Source: Mytilisepta virgata
Taxonomy: Eukaryota; Mollusca; Bivalvia; Mytilida; Mytilidae
Direction: 5' to 3'
Assembly: GCA_028015205.1 (NCBI GenBank)
Contig: CM051513.1
Coordinates: forward strand, 50,542,341-50,606,340
DNA: 64,000 bases
Shown in pieces: positions 21,817 to 53,548 of this stretch (position 1 is the first letter of the stretch; the number at the start of each line of letters is the position of its first letter). The notes beneath the pieces are model-generated. The model was not told the origin of the DNA. It saw only the letters and a program-made list of their open reading frames with translations, and ran no database searches. Position numbers and translations under genes: made by a program.

Positions 21817-23118
21817 GCCCTGTCTGGGATAGCAGCGAGGGATGGAGTGTTTCACTGTATGTAGGTCCTGTCTGGGATAGCAGCGAGGCATGAAGTGTTT
21901 CACTGTATGTAGGTCCTGTCTGGGATAGCAGCGAGGGGTGAAGTGTTTCACTGTATGTAGGTCCTGTCTGGGATAGCAGCGAGGCATGAAGTGTTTCACT
22001 GTATGTAGGTCCTGTCTGGGATAGCAGCGAGGCATGAAGTGTTTCACTGTATGTAGGTCCTGTCTGGGATAGCAGCGAGGGATGAAGTGTTTCACTGTAT
22101 GTAGGTCCTGTCTGGGATAGCAGCGAGGCATGAAGTGTTTCACTGTATGTAGGTCCTGTCTGGGATAGCAGCGAGGGATGAAGTGTTTCACTGTATGTAG
22201 GTCCTGTCTGGGATAGCAACGAGGCATGAAGTGTTTCACTGTATGTATGCCCTGTCTGGGATAGCAGCGAGGCATGAAGTGTTTCACTGTATGTAGGTCC
22301 TGTCTGGGATAGCAGCGAGGCATGAAGTGTTTCACTGTATGTAGGTCCTGTCTGGGATAGCAGCGAGGGATGAAGTGTTTCACTGTATGTAGGTCCTGTC
22401 TGGGATAGCAGCGAGGCATGAAGTGTTTCACTGTATGTAGGTCCTGTCTGGGATAGCAGCGAGGGATGAAGTGTTTCACTGTATGTAGGTCCTGTCTGGG
22501 ATAGCAGCGAGGGATGAAGTGTTTCACTGTATGTAGGTCCTGTCTGGGATAGCAACGAGGCATGAAGTGTTTCACTGTATGTAGGTCCTGTCTGGGATAG
22601 CAACGAGGCATGAAGTGTTTCACTGTATGTAGGTCCTGTCTGGGATAGCAACGAGGCATGAAGTGTTTGACTGTATGTAGGTCCTGTCTGGGATAGCAGC
22701 GAGGGATGAAGTGTTTCACTGTATGTATGCCCTGTCTGGGATAGCAGCGAGGCATGGAGTGTTTCACTGTATGTATGCCCTGTCTGGGATAGCAGCGAGG
22801 CATGAAGTGTTTCACTGTATGTATGCCCTGTCTGGGATAGCAGCGAGGCATGGAGTGTTTCACTGTATGTATGCCCTGTCTGGGATAGCAACGAGGCATG
22901 AAGTGTTTCACTGTATGTAGGTCCTGTCTGGGATAGCAGCGAGGCATGAAGTGTTTCACTGTATGTAGGTCCTGTCTGGGATAGCAGCGAGGCATGAAGT
23001 GTTTCACTGTATGTAGGTCCTGTCTGGGATAGCAGCGAGGCATGAAGTGTTTCACTCTATGTAGGTCCTGTCTGGGATAGCAGCGAGGCATGAAGTGTTT
23101 CACTCTATGTAGGTCCTG
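21817..23118. repeat. 48-bp satellite, about 27 copies
   Basis: Unit: GTCCTGTCTGGGATAGCAGC, GAGGCATGAAGTGTTTCACT, GTATGTAG. Variants alternate between GGCATG and GGGATG and between GTAGGTCC and GTATGCCC, and the units are very similar, so the array is young. Because 48 is a multiple of three, long frames stay open on the minus strand (up to 495 codons, 16-residue period). These frames show no domain and probably do not encode a protein. Confidence 0.95.
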
Positions 23119-23405
23119 CTTTATGTTAAAGTTTAGATTGAAGGTAGTTTAATGGGAAGTAGATATCATATCAACATGAAACTTTGTCACTAAATATCTT
23201 AAGATAGGATCTATTCAAAATTGAGGTCAAAGGGGTGGTGTGACCTCAATGTCGAGGTTGACTGATTATGATTCACCTTTAGGTTTAAGTTTAGATTGAA
23301 GGTAGTTTAATGGGAATTAGATTTCATATCAACATGGAACTTTATTTCTAAATACCTTGAGATTGGATCTATAAAAATTGAGGTCAGTGGAGTGATGTGA
23401 CCTAT
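23119..23405 (+). repeat. Direct duplication of ~125 bp
   Basis: Two copies (about 23129-23255 and 23283-23405) of a segment with TTTAGATTGAAGGTAGTTTA, ATCATATCAACATG and AATTGAGGTCA. Bases 23406-24437 show no gene, only AT-rich DNA. Confidence 0.7.
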
Positions 23406-24437
23406 ATAGAGAATAGTACATGTACAATGTATGGCAAAATGTGTATCAGATGCCGTATAATCCCAAGCTAACAATATCAGGTTTAAATTGCCTTATGCTA
23501 CCTAATTAAGTAAAAAATGTCTGTTTCTATTCAATCTGACAGTATACTTATTATGTCTTTTTAACAATTTTTCAGTTGATGAATTTAGATAACAGATATG
23601 GATTTGATCTTTCTCTTTCCCCAAGTAGCCTCTGATTAAATCTTGATTTTTCTTATATTGTTATGTAATTGTTAATATGATAATAATATACATTTTTTTA
23701 AATGCAAATAACATTTCCAAAGTTTAAAGCAATTTGAGTCGGAAAAAGATTTGTAAGACCCCTGTGTATGTCAATCATGTCTGGCCTCTCAATGCAAGTG
23801 ATGGGACCTCTTTGTAGCCCGGATAAAAAATTGTCAGAGAATCTACATTATTATAGCTAGTATTGCTCCATCAGTAAATTGTGTATTAGCTATGTCTCCC
23901 TTGTATTTTAAATTCTATTCATTCTCTGCTGAAGACAACAGGGAAAATTTGCAATGTAGAGAATTCCAGTTTATGAGGGTTACTATAAAGGTGGTGCAAT
24001 AATGGGTAGGGGGTGTGATATAGGGTGAGCATGATATGGTAGCAACAGCATGTGACTTATCGAATATGCAGAAGACTGTATTCAGTAAACATTTGATAAT
24101 GTCGGTACCTTATTGTTAATACCTGATTTATATAAATGTCCCCCCCCCCAATTTCTATGATTTTTTTTATGTTTGTATTGCTTGATTTGTGAAATATTTC
24201 ATGTGTTTTTGTGTTTTCTATTAGTTTTTTGTGTGTTTTTTATCTAAAAGTTCACTTTAATTGTTTACTGTTGTAAAAAATATAATACCATACTTGATAC
24301 TGTTTGCCAAAACTACATGTATATGAAGCATTCATTGGAGGTGGGGGTAGTAAAGATTGCTCATTTTGTCCTGTTTCCAACAATACCATACTTTCTAATT
24401 CTCCTTTGAAGCTGTCAACATTGAGAAAATGCACAGT

Positions 24438-24610
24438 TAATTCATAGTAAAGTCAAGAAATACCAAAGGGATGTTCAAACGAGGGGAAAATCGAAATAAC
24501 TGACAAACTCCGGAGAACAACAAAGACGGGACCAAAACAATTCATGCACTACAATTAAAAACTAAAAACATATGAACATATGCCCATAGGAATGCCAATT
24601 GTCTGTTGGA
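24438..24610. repeat. Dispersed mussel-type repeat fragment
   Basis: Contains AAATACCAAAGGGATGTTCA, ACTGACAAACTCCGGAGAAC and AAAGACGGGACCAAAACAAT, a repeat phrase I recognise from Mytilus sequences. The ends are unclear. Confidence 0.45.
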
Positions 24611-24807
24611 AAACACGTCCACCAAATTGAACAAATATGTTGTCATTCAAAAATTCAATCATCAGGACAATTTCGTCCTATGTATATTTTTTGTAGAATA
24701 TACTAACAACAACAAATTGTATGTTCACAGTATGTTCAGAAACCTTCCTATTTACATATAAAATCTATATACCAAAACTTTATCCATTTAAACTTTGTGG
24801 TTATATT

Positions 24808-25081
24808 TTGTTTGTTTGTTTGTTTGTTTGTTTAGTTGGGGTTTAACGCCATTTTTGAGCACATTTTGGCCATTTCACGGCGGCCAGTTTTTATTGGTGG
24901 AGGAAGCCAGAGTACCCGGAGAGAACCACCGACCTTCAGTAGGAAAATTGGCAATCCTTGTCAATTAAGATCAGAGTCGAACACACCCCGCCACAGGTGA
25001 GATTCGAACTCCAGCGTTGACAGGCTAGTGATCATTTGTAGTCATGACGAACTACCTAGACCACCCGGCCACCGAGGCCCC
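24808..25081 (-). mobile_element. tRNA-derived SINE, family 2, copy 1
   Basis: Minus-strand copy of the family seen at 27889 and 48140. The head near 25080 has box A-like GTGGCCGGGTGGTCTAGG and box B GTTCGAATCTC. The tail near 24808-24850 is CCCCAACTAAAC followed by repeated AAAC. TGGTTAT lies outside both ends, a probable short target-site duplication. Confidence 0.8.
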
Positions 25082-25128
25082 TGGTTATTTTTTAAATAAT
25101 TTTGTATGATATTTTAAATATTTTTCAG

Positions 25129-44092
<18,964 letters not shown>

Positions 44093-46910
44093 TTTTTTTG
44101 CTATGCAATGTAGATTATAATCTAATATACCAACATAATTTTAACCTTTGCTTTGTAAGGCTGATTAATATAAATTAATAGATGTTTACAGCCTGCACAC
44201 AAAAATCTTCCTGATGTACTTTTTAATATTTTTATAAATTTTTCATGTCCTTTTCTGGAAACTGAAATGAATTTAATTTTTTGTGAATTGGTAAATCTGT
44301 TGTTTCTACATGTTTTTTGTGATATTCAGATAAAAAAAAATCCTCACACACATGTAATTCTTGGTGAGGGTGTATATTACATTTTAAGCTTAACTGGCCT
44401 AATATATGTAGCACATTATTTTGGTAGAAAGGGTGAATTAGGAAGATCAATAATAATAATAATTACAGTAAGATTTTTCTGAATGTTTGATACCTTATTG
44501 TGATCTCAAGATGAAGAATAGCAATTAAAGGTCTTTTGCTCTGATTGAAATTTTGTCTCATGATTTAATTATCAATTAGTGACTTTTAATTTGGTCAATA
44601 CATTTTATATTGGCCTGGTAGAATGATGTCGGTCCATAAATAATGTATTCACCTAAATTAAAAGTCCTTAATTGTTATGCCTTGTCTGTTTTCAATCAAG
44701 AAATCTTCCTCAGCACTTTCAAACCAAAATATGTAAAATGTGAATTTTGTTAGTTCTCAATCTTCTGTAAGACTTGTAGAAAATAAAACATGAAGTTAAA
44801 CAGATTTAATCAAAGAAAAATTGAAAAAATACACATTTTGGCTATATTGAGAAATTTTACAAACAAATCTGGATCTTATTTAGTAATATAGAGTCAATAC
44901 TCTATTATAGAGTCAATATGCTTTTACGAGAGGTTAATACATGAAATATCCTGTTAATCATGTGACCAAACTAACCAATGAGAAAGTAGGAATAACACAG
45001 CATATGTAATATTCCTCTATATTCTTTCTTAACACTTTAATTCCTAATATTTTTTTGGTACATAGTAATGCTTGCTTTGTAATTCATTATACAAGTCCTA
45101 AAAAAAGTGGAGAGGTTAAGAATGGATTATAGTGGATTTTAGTGGATTGTCTGAACTATATGTATATGATTAAAGACTATCTGTCTCAGTTTAATATGTA
45201 TCCTGCCATATATATATAGTCAAACATGCTTTAAAGGGCACCTCTATATAGCAAATCACTGTCTATAAAGGGCACTGTAAAATGCCCCTGTTCTGAAAAA
45301 AAACTTGTAAAATTAACCTCTGTATAAAGGCCACATTTCTTTGGTCCCATGGATGCCCTTTATACTCCTGTTTGTATGTTCCTAAATGTAGAGTTAAAAT
45401 CAATTGAAAGTGGTAAGGTAATTGAAATTTTATATAATTCATTAAATCTGAGAATTAATGAAAACTTACAGTTAGAAACTTTTACCAGTTATTTACCACC
45501 TGCTATAAGCATACATGTCATACATAAAATTTATGGTGTTTTCATGGCTGACATGAAATGGTACATCAGATATTTATACTTTCTGCATTATGAATTTAAC
45601 TAGAATGTTATCGTCAAAATTTGTTTTGAATTTACTTTTACATATATTTTAAATTTTTACACACCAATCGTTCCAGCAAAAGTGCAATAAAAAGTTTATA
45701 GTATTGTAAATTACTATAATTCTGATGCCATATATTTTCCATATTGGCTGTGATCTTACAGGCTGTATCATCAATTGTCAATTTTGTTATTATAGTCATA
45801 AGTATATAATGTTTTGTTTCATGTAATTGTCTCTTTTACTTTCAATCAGCTTATGTATTCCTCTTAATAGAGTGCCTGTTAATAGAGTATATGAATATTA
45901 TCTTATCTTATTGTGGACTATTGCACTGTTGCAGATAAAAACATTTTTGACTGAAACCATAATCTATATTACTTATATTTTGTACATATGGTACTGCTAC
46001 TGCTAATTACAGTACAACTTTGATGGTTCCAACTCCAGGTATAAGTCACTGCTATCACATATATGCAATCACCCTTTTTTGTCTCAAACATGCTTTAATT
46101 ATTGCTAAAATGAAATAGCACCCTTAAGATTTCTCAGAAATCATCACTAATTTGGAAAAATTTAAATCTTGACCATTTTGAAAGGATATATGTCTGTTAT
46201 AGTGATAATAATTTCATTCCTAGCCTTGAAAACTTTGGTAATCTAAATTTTATCTCCCCTTTTTATATTTTCTGTTTTAATGATAAACTTTTTATGATTC
46301 CTACTTTGATAATTATATAACTTTTCAAGGTTAAACAATTTACTCCAGTTATTAGCTGTAGAACGTGAAGTTGTAAATTACAAAACCTTCTGTATATATT
46401 TTACTAGTCAGTTATATATATATTAAGTGCTTAGAAATTACATTTTATATGCTAAACAAATGCTGTTTTAAAAAACTTTGTTTTATTTTTTTTTAATCAT
46501 TATAAGATCTGTCTTTAAAAATAAAATTGAATCTGAGATCGTTTTCCCCTAATTTTTTGTTTTTTTCTTTTGTCTTATTATTGGTTGCAATGTTTTAAGA
46601 TTAATTTTGCAATTATTATAAGTATATTTTAATAAATATATTAGTTTTTGTGTTAATGTCAAAAATGTATTATCTCATATTTTGATCAATTTGTTTATAC
46701 AGATATGGGGATTGTCCTTATCAACAGAGGAATTTTATCTATATTATGTATATTTGAAATGTCCCAATTTTATGTTATTTATTTTGTATTTTTAACTGTT
46801 TTTATGATATTTTATGTAATTTTGACCTTGTTCATTGTTTTTCATGACAAACTTTATTAGAACATAGATTGTAAAAAAGGATCAGCTTCTAAAATTAACC
46901 TAACAGTTAT
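44093..46910 (+). other. Probable coronin 3' UTR and downstream region
   Basis: AT-rich, no coding signal. AATAAA polyadenylation signals occur, for example at 45686-45691. At 45222-45350 there are CACTGTCTATAAAGGGCACT phrases that look like a decayed DNA-transposon end. The true transcript end cannot be placed from sequence alone. Confidence 0.4.
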
Positions 46911-47480
46911 TTTAGCTTATCTGTCCTAGAATGCTTTGTGAACTTTCATTATCAGTTGACATCCACCCATATATAAACTTTCAGATTTCATTTTTCTGAC
47001 ATACTTGTGCCATATAAACTAATATTATGTCTGGATTATCTGTGAAAGGAATTATATAAAGTTTGCACATTTATTCCAGTCAAACAACTAACCAGGCAAC
47101 CATGACAGCTGATTGGCCAATTTAAGAAAAAATCATCTCATTTTAAACTACTTGGACAAATTAACAAAAACATCATATGACTCTGCTGTATAAAGTTTGC
47201 ATTTTTTTTCCAGTTCAGATAGTTTGCATGGCATACATTGGTTATTTTGGTTTCTCATTGTCTAATGTCAAAACATCTTCTCTTTTGAAATAGTTTTACC
47301 AAATGAATGGAAACTTGATATGAAACATTATTGGGGTAGTTTTGGTCTTTTTTGCCTATTTTGGCCACCTAGACCAGTTCTTGATTTTAAATGGTCAAAA
47401 TTGAAAACATCTACTGGTACTATGAAACCGCTGTACATTGAAGTAGAACTTATCAGGGGGCATCTTTAGGGGGAATGTTT
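46911..47480 (+). mobile_element. AGCTCACCTG hairpin element (family A), decayed copy
   Basis: TTTTAGCTTATCTGTCCTAG and TTTGTGAACTTTCATTATC match the family start with substitutions. Internal TTGGCCAATTT and TGAAACCGCT phrases are also present. The 3' end is not clear. Confidence 0.45.
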
Positions 47481-47594
47481 ATACGGTTCATTTAAGACAG
47501 TGATAGGTTCACTGAAGCTTCCATGCTGAAAATGTACTTTTTTTTTGTATATCTCATAGAAAACTGCAGAAGAATCTGTATGTTTAGTTGCAAC

Positions 47595-47822
47595 ATAAGG
47601 TTAGTGATGGGAAGGTTGTCATATTTTATTCTGTTTCAGTTATGTCCCTTGATTTTGATTATCCTATTATGTGTTATATGTAATGCAGTATCAAGGTTGT
47701 GTTTTAAGATTGGCACTACTATTAAGGTTTGAGAACTATAAACAAAAAGGCACTACTATTAAGGTTTGAGAACTATAAACAAAAAGGCACTACTATTAAG
47801 GTTTGAGAACTATAAACAAAAA
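47595..47822 (+). repeat. Dispersed repeat followed by a 37-bp triplet repeat
   Basis: GGGAAGGTTGTCATATTTTA to ATGCAGTATCA (47608-47700) recurs at 49250-49340. It is followed by three exact 37-bp units at 47712, 47749 and 47786 (GGCACTACTATTAAGGTTTG, AGAACTATAAACAAAAA). No gene is seen from 47480 to 48125. Confidence 0.75.
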
Positions 47823-48139
47823 AGCTTTTTTTCATTACTGTGAATTTAGGATGAAGAACTGAGCATTTAGAATGCTTATCCTGTGCCTAAACTTTTGTCT
47901 CATATATCATGTTGTATATTTAGGGACTTGTGTCAAGGAATAACTGTCCTATTCCTTCTTTATATCAAAATATAATATTCATTTTTGATCATCAACAAAA
48001 ACAACCAGCTATAGTTTGTGTTAAAATTTTTTCCATTATCACCATTATCATTGCATCCTACTGAGGTCACATAAGGCTTAGATATATTGTGTAATCTCAT
48101 TTTTTCTCTCAATATCTTCAACATTCTGTGCTGAATTTT

Positions 48140-48377
48140 GTTTGTTTATTTGTTTGTTTGGTTGGGGTTTTACTCCGTTTTCAGCACATTTTGCTATTTC
48201 GCGACGGCCAGTTTTTATTGATGGAGGAAGCCGGAGTACCCAGAGAGAACCACCGACCTTCGGCAGGAAAATTGGCAATCCTTGTCAATTAAGATCTGAG
48301 TCGAACACACCCCGCCGCAGATGAGATTCGAACACGCAACCTCTGTGAACTACCTAGTCCACTCGTCCACCGAGGCC
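48140..48377 (-). mobile_element. tRNA-derived SINE, family 2, copy 3
   Basis: Minus-strand copy with the same tRNA-like head (box B GTTCGAATCTC near 48323) and CCCCAACCAAAC tail. A perfect 14-bp target-site duplication CTGTGCTGAATTTT lies at 48126-48139 and 48378-48391. Confidence 0.93.
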
Positions 48378-48391
48378 CTGTGCTGAATTTT

Positions 48392-49836
48392 AGAATCTCA
48401 GTAGTTCTAATATCTAGATGACCATTGCTGTTATTTGGTATGGTGGACACAGAGCTGACAATATGTACTGAATAATAGATACATGTATAGTAGAACTGTC
48501 ACAAGAGTGAAATCTTCAGTGTGCTATTAAACCTGGGACCAAATATACAAATCATTCCAGATATGTTTCTATCCTGGTCAAGTTGTTTTCCTTTTTTGAT
48601 CGATGTGAGTCATTGCCCATTTACAGAGTTATCTGCTCAATAAAGAAGATATCTTCTATAGGTTTTTTTTCTAACAATATTCTTTACACACATTTTAAAT
48701 ATGTTTTTGGATGTATTTTCCAACATCTGTTTTTGTATGATAAAGGCATTACCTATCTGAATATTTTTAGGAAAAAAATAGGAGAAAATTTTGCCCAACA
48801 CTGTCTCATGCATATGGGAGACAACTCCAATATCCACAAATAGAGAATTGAGAACAAATTCGTTATGCTTTTTTTACTCCCAGAAGAATTTGTTCAGAAA
48901 AAGCACCCAGTTTATTATTATAATATGTTCAAAGTGACAATGCCACAGTGTGTGATTTATATTCTGTATTTATATATTACTGTTATCTTTGTTGATGTAA
49001 AGATATGGCACCATGGAGATAAACACATTGTTTGTTTGTATACTATATAATGTTCAGTATGTAATTCAGTGCTTTACAAAGGTTGTTGTAAACATAACAT
49101 ATACAAAATACAAATAAACATGCAGTCTGAAATCTTCTATTTCTTCTTTATGGCCAAAAACGTGACAAAAATTATCTGTATATTAACATCTATATTAACT
49201 CAAAAAGTTTCCCCTAACGAAACTTCATAATCTTTCTTTTATTCAGTGGGAAGGTTGTCATATTTTATTTTGTGTCTTGCTTGAGTTGTGTCCCTTGATT
49301 TTGATATTTTATTATTGGTTTCAAGTAATGCAGTATCATGGCTGTGATTTATTTTGAGATTTGTACTACCGATAAAGGTAAACAAAGCCTGTATCGGAAG
49401 AAACAGTAGATTACGTAGGAAATCCCTTTTACGTGTACAAATATCACATACTCAACCCATATCAGGAAATTGGACGATTGTTGCTGTTACCAAACCACAC
49501 CAATGTGTTGCTGTATATAGCACCAAATAGATATGTATTTCAGTCTGCTTTCCTACTTTTTCAAGTTCAACATTTTCGGTCTTTAAAATAACTGATGAGT
49601 TGTTATTGGACGTAATCAGAAAAAATTGGTATCAATGAATTTGTGTTGAGCAGATTGGTACTATATATTGGAAAACGAACACTAAAGCGACTAAACAGTG
49701 GGAAAAGATCTAAATCCAAAGGCCAGACTCATGAGGATGGAACGTAACAAAGAAATGCCAATGGAATACATGTATTACTGACAAAAATAATTTAAAACAA
49801 TAATAAACATAGTTTGGGTGTATATAGGTATGTATT
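48392..49836. other. No gene recognised
   Basis: AT-rich intergenic DNA. The only item noted is the second copy of the dispersed repeat (49248-49385, TGGGAAGGTTGTCATATTTT). Confidence 0.5.
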
Positions 49837-50345
49837 GTACCCGCAGTTTCTCAAACATGCCTTATCAGACGTTAATGAAACATTGCATACTGTTAGATCC
49901 TAGTACGTAGATGTGCGCATGCGAAATATGTCCTGGTCCAATACTTTTTTTCATAATTTTATACCCTTTTGGACTTAGAAATTCTGTCTATTCCCCAATT
50001 TTTTTTGTACCCGCAGTTTCTCAAACATGCCTTATCGGAGGTTAATTAAACTTTGCATACTGTTAGATCCTAGTACGTAGATGTGCGCATGCGACGTATG
50101 TCTTGGTCCAATACCTTTTTCATAATTTTATACCCTTTTGGACTTAAAAATTCTGTCTATCGCCCAATTTTTTTTGTACCCGCAGTTTCTCAAACATGCC
50201 TTATCAGAGGTTAAAAAAACTTTGCATACTGTTAGATCCTAGTATGTAGATATGCGCATGCGAAGTATGTCCTGGTCCAATACTTTTTCCAATAATTTTA
50301 TACCCTTTTGTTCCCTCAGTTATACCCAGTTGGACTTAGAAATTG
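49837..50345 (+). repeat. 170-bp tandem repeat, three copies
   Basis: Units start at 49837, 50007 and 50176. Each has TACCCGCAGTTTCTCAAACA, TGCATACTGTTAGATCCTAG, GTAGATGTGCGCATGCGA and TATGTCCTGGTCCAATACTT. The two spacings are 170 and 169 bp. Bases 50346-50792 show no gene. Confidence 0.93.
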
Positions 50346-50796
50346 TGAGACCATTCACTATGATAAGGATGCTCTAGTCCATTAAATTAACAGAAGCGGG
50401 GGGTATAATTAGTGAGGTCCCCTCACAGTTCTAGTTGTATCTCATCTTGCATACTAGTATCTTTTTCCCGGAGATGTTTTTACTATCTCCATGCTCCATC
50501 CACGAATGCAGCGTCATATGGATTTACCTTTGCTCGTAAGTCCGTCGAGTTTGGTTTTTGCGCTATGTCCATTTCTGATATTTCATACATGTCATAACAA
50601 CAATCATCTCATGTAGTTCAACATATTGAGTAGCCATTGGTGCCATTGAATTTTAGCATTTAAGTCAAAATCTCAGAAACATAGTTGGGTACTGCGGATT
50701 CATTATTCATGGGATTTCATTGTTTGTGGATTTCGCGAGTTGTGGGAAAACACAGATTTAAATCCTCAAAGAAATACAATTAATTATCTACTTTAA

Positions 50797-51187
50797 GGAT
50801 GCTCGTTGGTCATGATTTGGTCTTTTTGTCAGATTTTCGGAATCCTCGGGTTTTATCCATTTCTTAAACATGAAATGTTTTGCCCATGAACACCCACTTT
50901 TCCTTTTATAATTCAATCATATATACCTTAAAATGGAATTTGACAAAATTTTATGAAATCCTTTTTATTTTTTCATACATTTTTGAGAAACTGAAGTTGT
51001 CAATGCAAAGACAATGAAAAATCCGGAGAAAACCCATTTCTTGCAAATTTTTAAGGCCTTATAGCTCTAAAACGAGAACATGAACATATATATTTTTCTT
51101 GCTTATTTGTTTACTATTCATATGTTCTCTCAAACTAAAACACCTATTTCAAATCCTATTTATTTCCTATTAGACCAGCGATCATCC
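50797..51187. mobile_element. TTAA-flanked MITE, copy 2
   Basis: The ends GGATGCTCGTTGGTC and GACCAGCGATCATCC are imperfect inverted repeats with TTAA outside (50793-50796 and 51188-51191). The interior resembles the copy at 39242-39624 (AAAATTTTATGAAAT). 391 bp. Confidence 0.7.
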
Positions 51188-51399
51188 TTAATATGAGAAA
51201 ATGATGGCATCAAAGAATTATGTAACCTCATTATCAACTTTTTTCCCTGTCAACGAAAATTTGATAACAATGGAAATAGATGAATATCCTTTCATCTAGT
51301 AGACAAGGAAGATATAATATATCACTCTCATATATTTGCCAGGATTAAATTGATTCCCATCATTTAAACAGATGGATTTTCTGTGCTCATGGTACGAGG

Positions 51400-52625
51400 C
51401 ATCCCGTGTCTCACAGACATTCTCTAGTGAGCTATTGTCATCACTTGGCGCCCGTCGTCTGTCGTCCGTCGTTCACAATTCACATTTTAATCTTCTCCTC
51501 AGAAACCACAGCGCCAATTGGGACCAAACTTTGATGGAATGGTCCTTGGGGGTCCCTTCCAAAACTGTGTCCGGTGTTCCCGACCTTCGACCAAGATGGC
51601 AGCCAAGCTAAAAATAGAAAAAGGGGGGTCAAAATTTTAAAAATCTTCTCTGAAGCTACTATGCCAATCTCAGCCAAACTTTGCTGAAATGATCCTTGGA
51701 TAGTCCCCTTCCAAAATTGTGTACGATGGTCCCGACATCTGACCAAGATGGCCGCTACAGCAGAGCTTAATTTAACATAGGACCCTATTCGAAATTCACA
51801 TCAAAATATCCTTGTCTGAAACTTCTTGCCAATTAGAACCAAACTGTGGTGGAATGGTCATTAGGTGGTCCTCTTTCAGCCGAACTAAGATTAACGTAGG
51901 ACCCTATCGGAAATTCATTTAAAAATATTCTTGTCTGAAACTACTGAGCTAATTGCAACCAAACTTAGCAGCTATAGTCCTTAGAGGGTCCTCTTTCAGA
52001 ATTATGTCCGATGAATCGGACGATCAACCAAGATGGCCGTCACAGCCGAACATAGTTTACCATTGGACCCTGTGGTAAAATTCATTAATAAATCTTCTTG
52101 TTTGAAACCACTTTGGACTAAAACATGACAGAAATGGTTCATAGGTGGTCCTCTTTCAGAATTGTGTCCGTTGATCCAAAATGTCAACAAAGATGGCGGC
52201 CACAGCTTAACTAAGTTTAACATATGACCCTACGGGAACATTCATCAAATAATCTTTTTGTCTGAAACAACTGAGCCAATTAGAACAAGACTTGGCGGCA
52301 ATGGTCCTTAGAAGGTCCTCTTTCAAAATTGTGTCGGATGACCTGGATTGTCAACCGAGATGGCCACCCTGGCCGAACATAGTTTAACATTTGACCCTAT
52401 GGAAAATTTATTTAAAAATCTTCTTGTCTGAAACTACCGAGAGGTTGGAACCAAACTTAGCAACAGTGGTCCTTAGGTGGTCCTCTTTCAGAATTGTGTC
52501 CGTTGACCCAAACTATCAACCAAGATGCTACCACAGCCGAAATTTTAATCCTGTGGTAACTGGTCGCTATATGTTATAGGCAATGTACTATCAGGTGAGC
52601 GATAAAGGCTCATGAGAGCCATTGA
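51400..52625 (+). mobile_element. AGCTCACCTG hairpin element (family A), subfamily with ~125-bp blocks
   Basis: The 5' end is degenerate (GTGAGCTATTGTCATCACTT, GGCGCCCGTCGTC). The 3' end is clear: CAGGTGAGCGATAAAGGCTC, ATGAGAGCC. Internal blocks repeat CAACCAAGATGGCCGTCACA, GCCGAACATAGTTTA, TCTTGTCTGAAACTAC and GGTCCTTAGRTGGTCCTCTT, a different set from the copy at 41641. Confidence 0.72.
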
Positions 52626-53270
52626 TTTTAATTTTGATATTAGAACCTTCCGTCTTCAGACTATTGGATTTTTATTTCGGCATAAGTGAGAAGTTGTTTT
52701 TCTATGTTTTTCCCGTGTATTAAAAATTGTACCACAAAATATGTACATTACAGGTAACTGATCAGCATTATGAAAAAAAGTAAAAAATTGGAAAACTTGG
52801 TTAAAATCCTGAGTCATTGAATAAAACGATTAAACCTTAAGTATTTGCCTACTTTTTATTGTAAACTATTGTATTTTAATGTTAGGAAGCAAATATTTTT
52901 TTCAGATTTAGGCATATTAAAATGATTAATTTTTCTACCCGCAAATTGCCAAGTATTTTGTATCACTTTTTATGAATATTGCCAGGAAAGACACTCAGAT
53001 CCAAAAGACATTCTACTGTCACATAAATGGAGATACAGCAGAAAGTCGCTTTGATTCTTTGTGTCCTTCACGTGCTTAAAGACGTTAATATGATAAATTT
53101 GTGTTAAAACTTTATCCCAATCGATATTCAGATAGGCAGAAAAAAATTTAGTAACTTATTTGTTAGTTATTATTAGCAAATCTAAAGAGAATTAACTCCA
53201 GTCTATGCAGTATTGAAAGGCATTAGGTATGGCAAGCCGTTTTACTATTTATTCTAACTTCAAGATATCT
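52626..53270. other. No gene recognised
   Basis: AT-rich intergenic DNA without a repeat or coding signal that I can name. Confidence 0.5.
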
Positions 53271-53548
53271 CATATAATATAAAAGATATCTCATATAATA
53301 TATAAGATATCTTATATAATCCAGTTTTTATAAGATATCTTATAAACTTTAGAAGATATTTTATATACTTTATAAGATATCTTATAAATATTTTTTATAT
53401 AAGATATCTTATATACTTTATAAGATATCTCATATAGTTTATAAGATATCTTATAAAGAAAATTATATGAGATATCTTATAAATTATATGAGATATCTTA
53501 TAAACTATATAAGATATCTTATAAAAACTGGATTATATAAGATATCTT
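53271..53548. repeat. Palindromic GATATC array with 41-bp inverted ends
   Basis: Thirteen or so AAGATATCTT-type palindromes joined by TATA-rich spacers. The 41-bp segment 53304-53344 is exactly the reverse complement of 53508-53548, both including CCAGTTTTTATAAG or its complement. The whole block could extrude as a long hairpin or cruciform. It holds no coding. Bases 53549-54646 show nothing else. Confidence 0.9.

Noticed and set aside
21616..23103. 495-codon open frame on the minus strand
   Set aside because: It is almost wholly the 48-bp satellite; a unit divisible by three without stops gives this by itself, and another minus frame is equally open.
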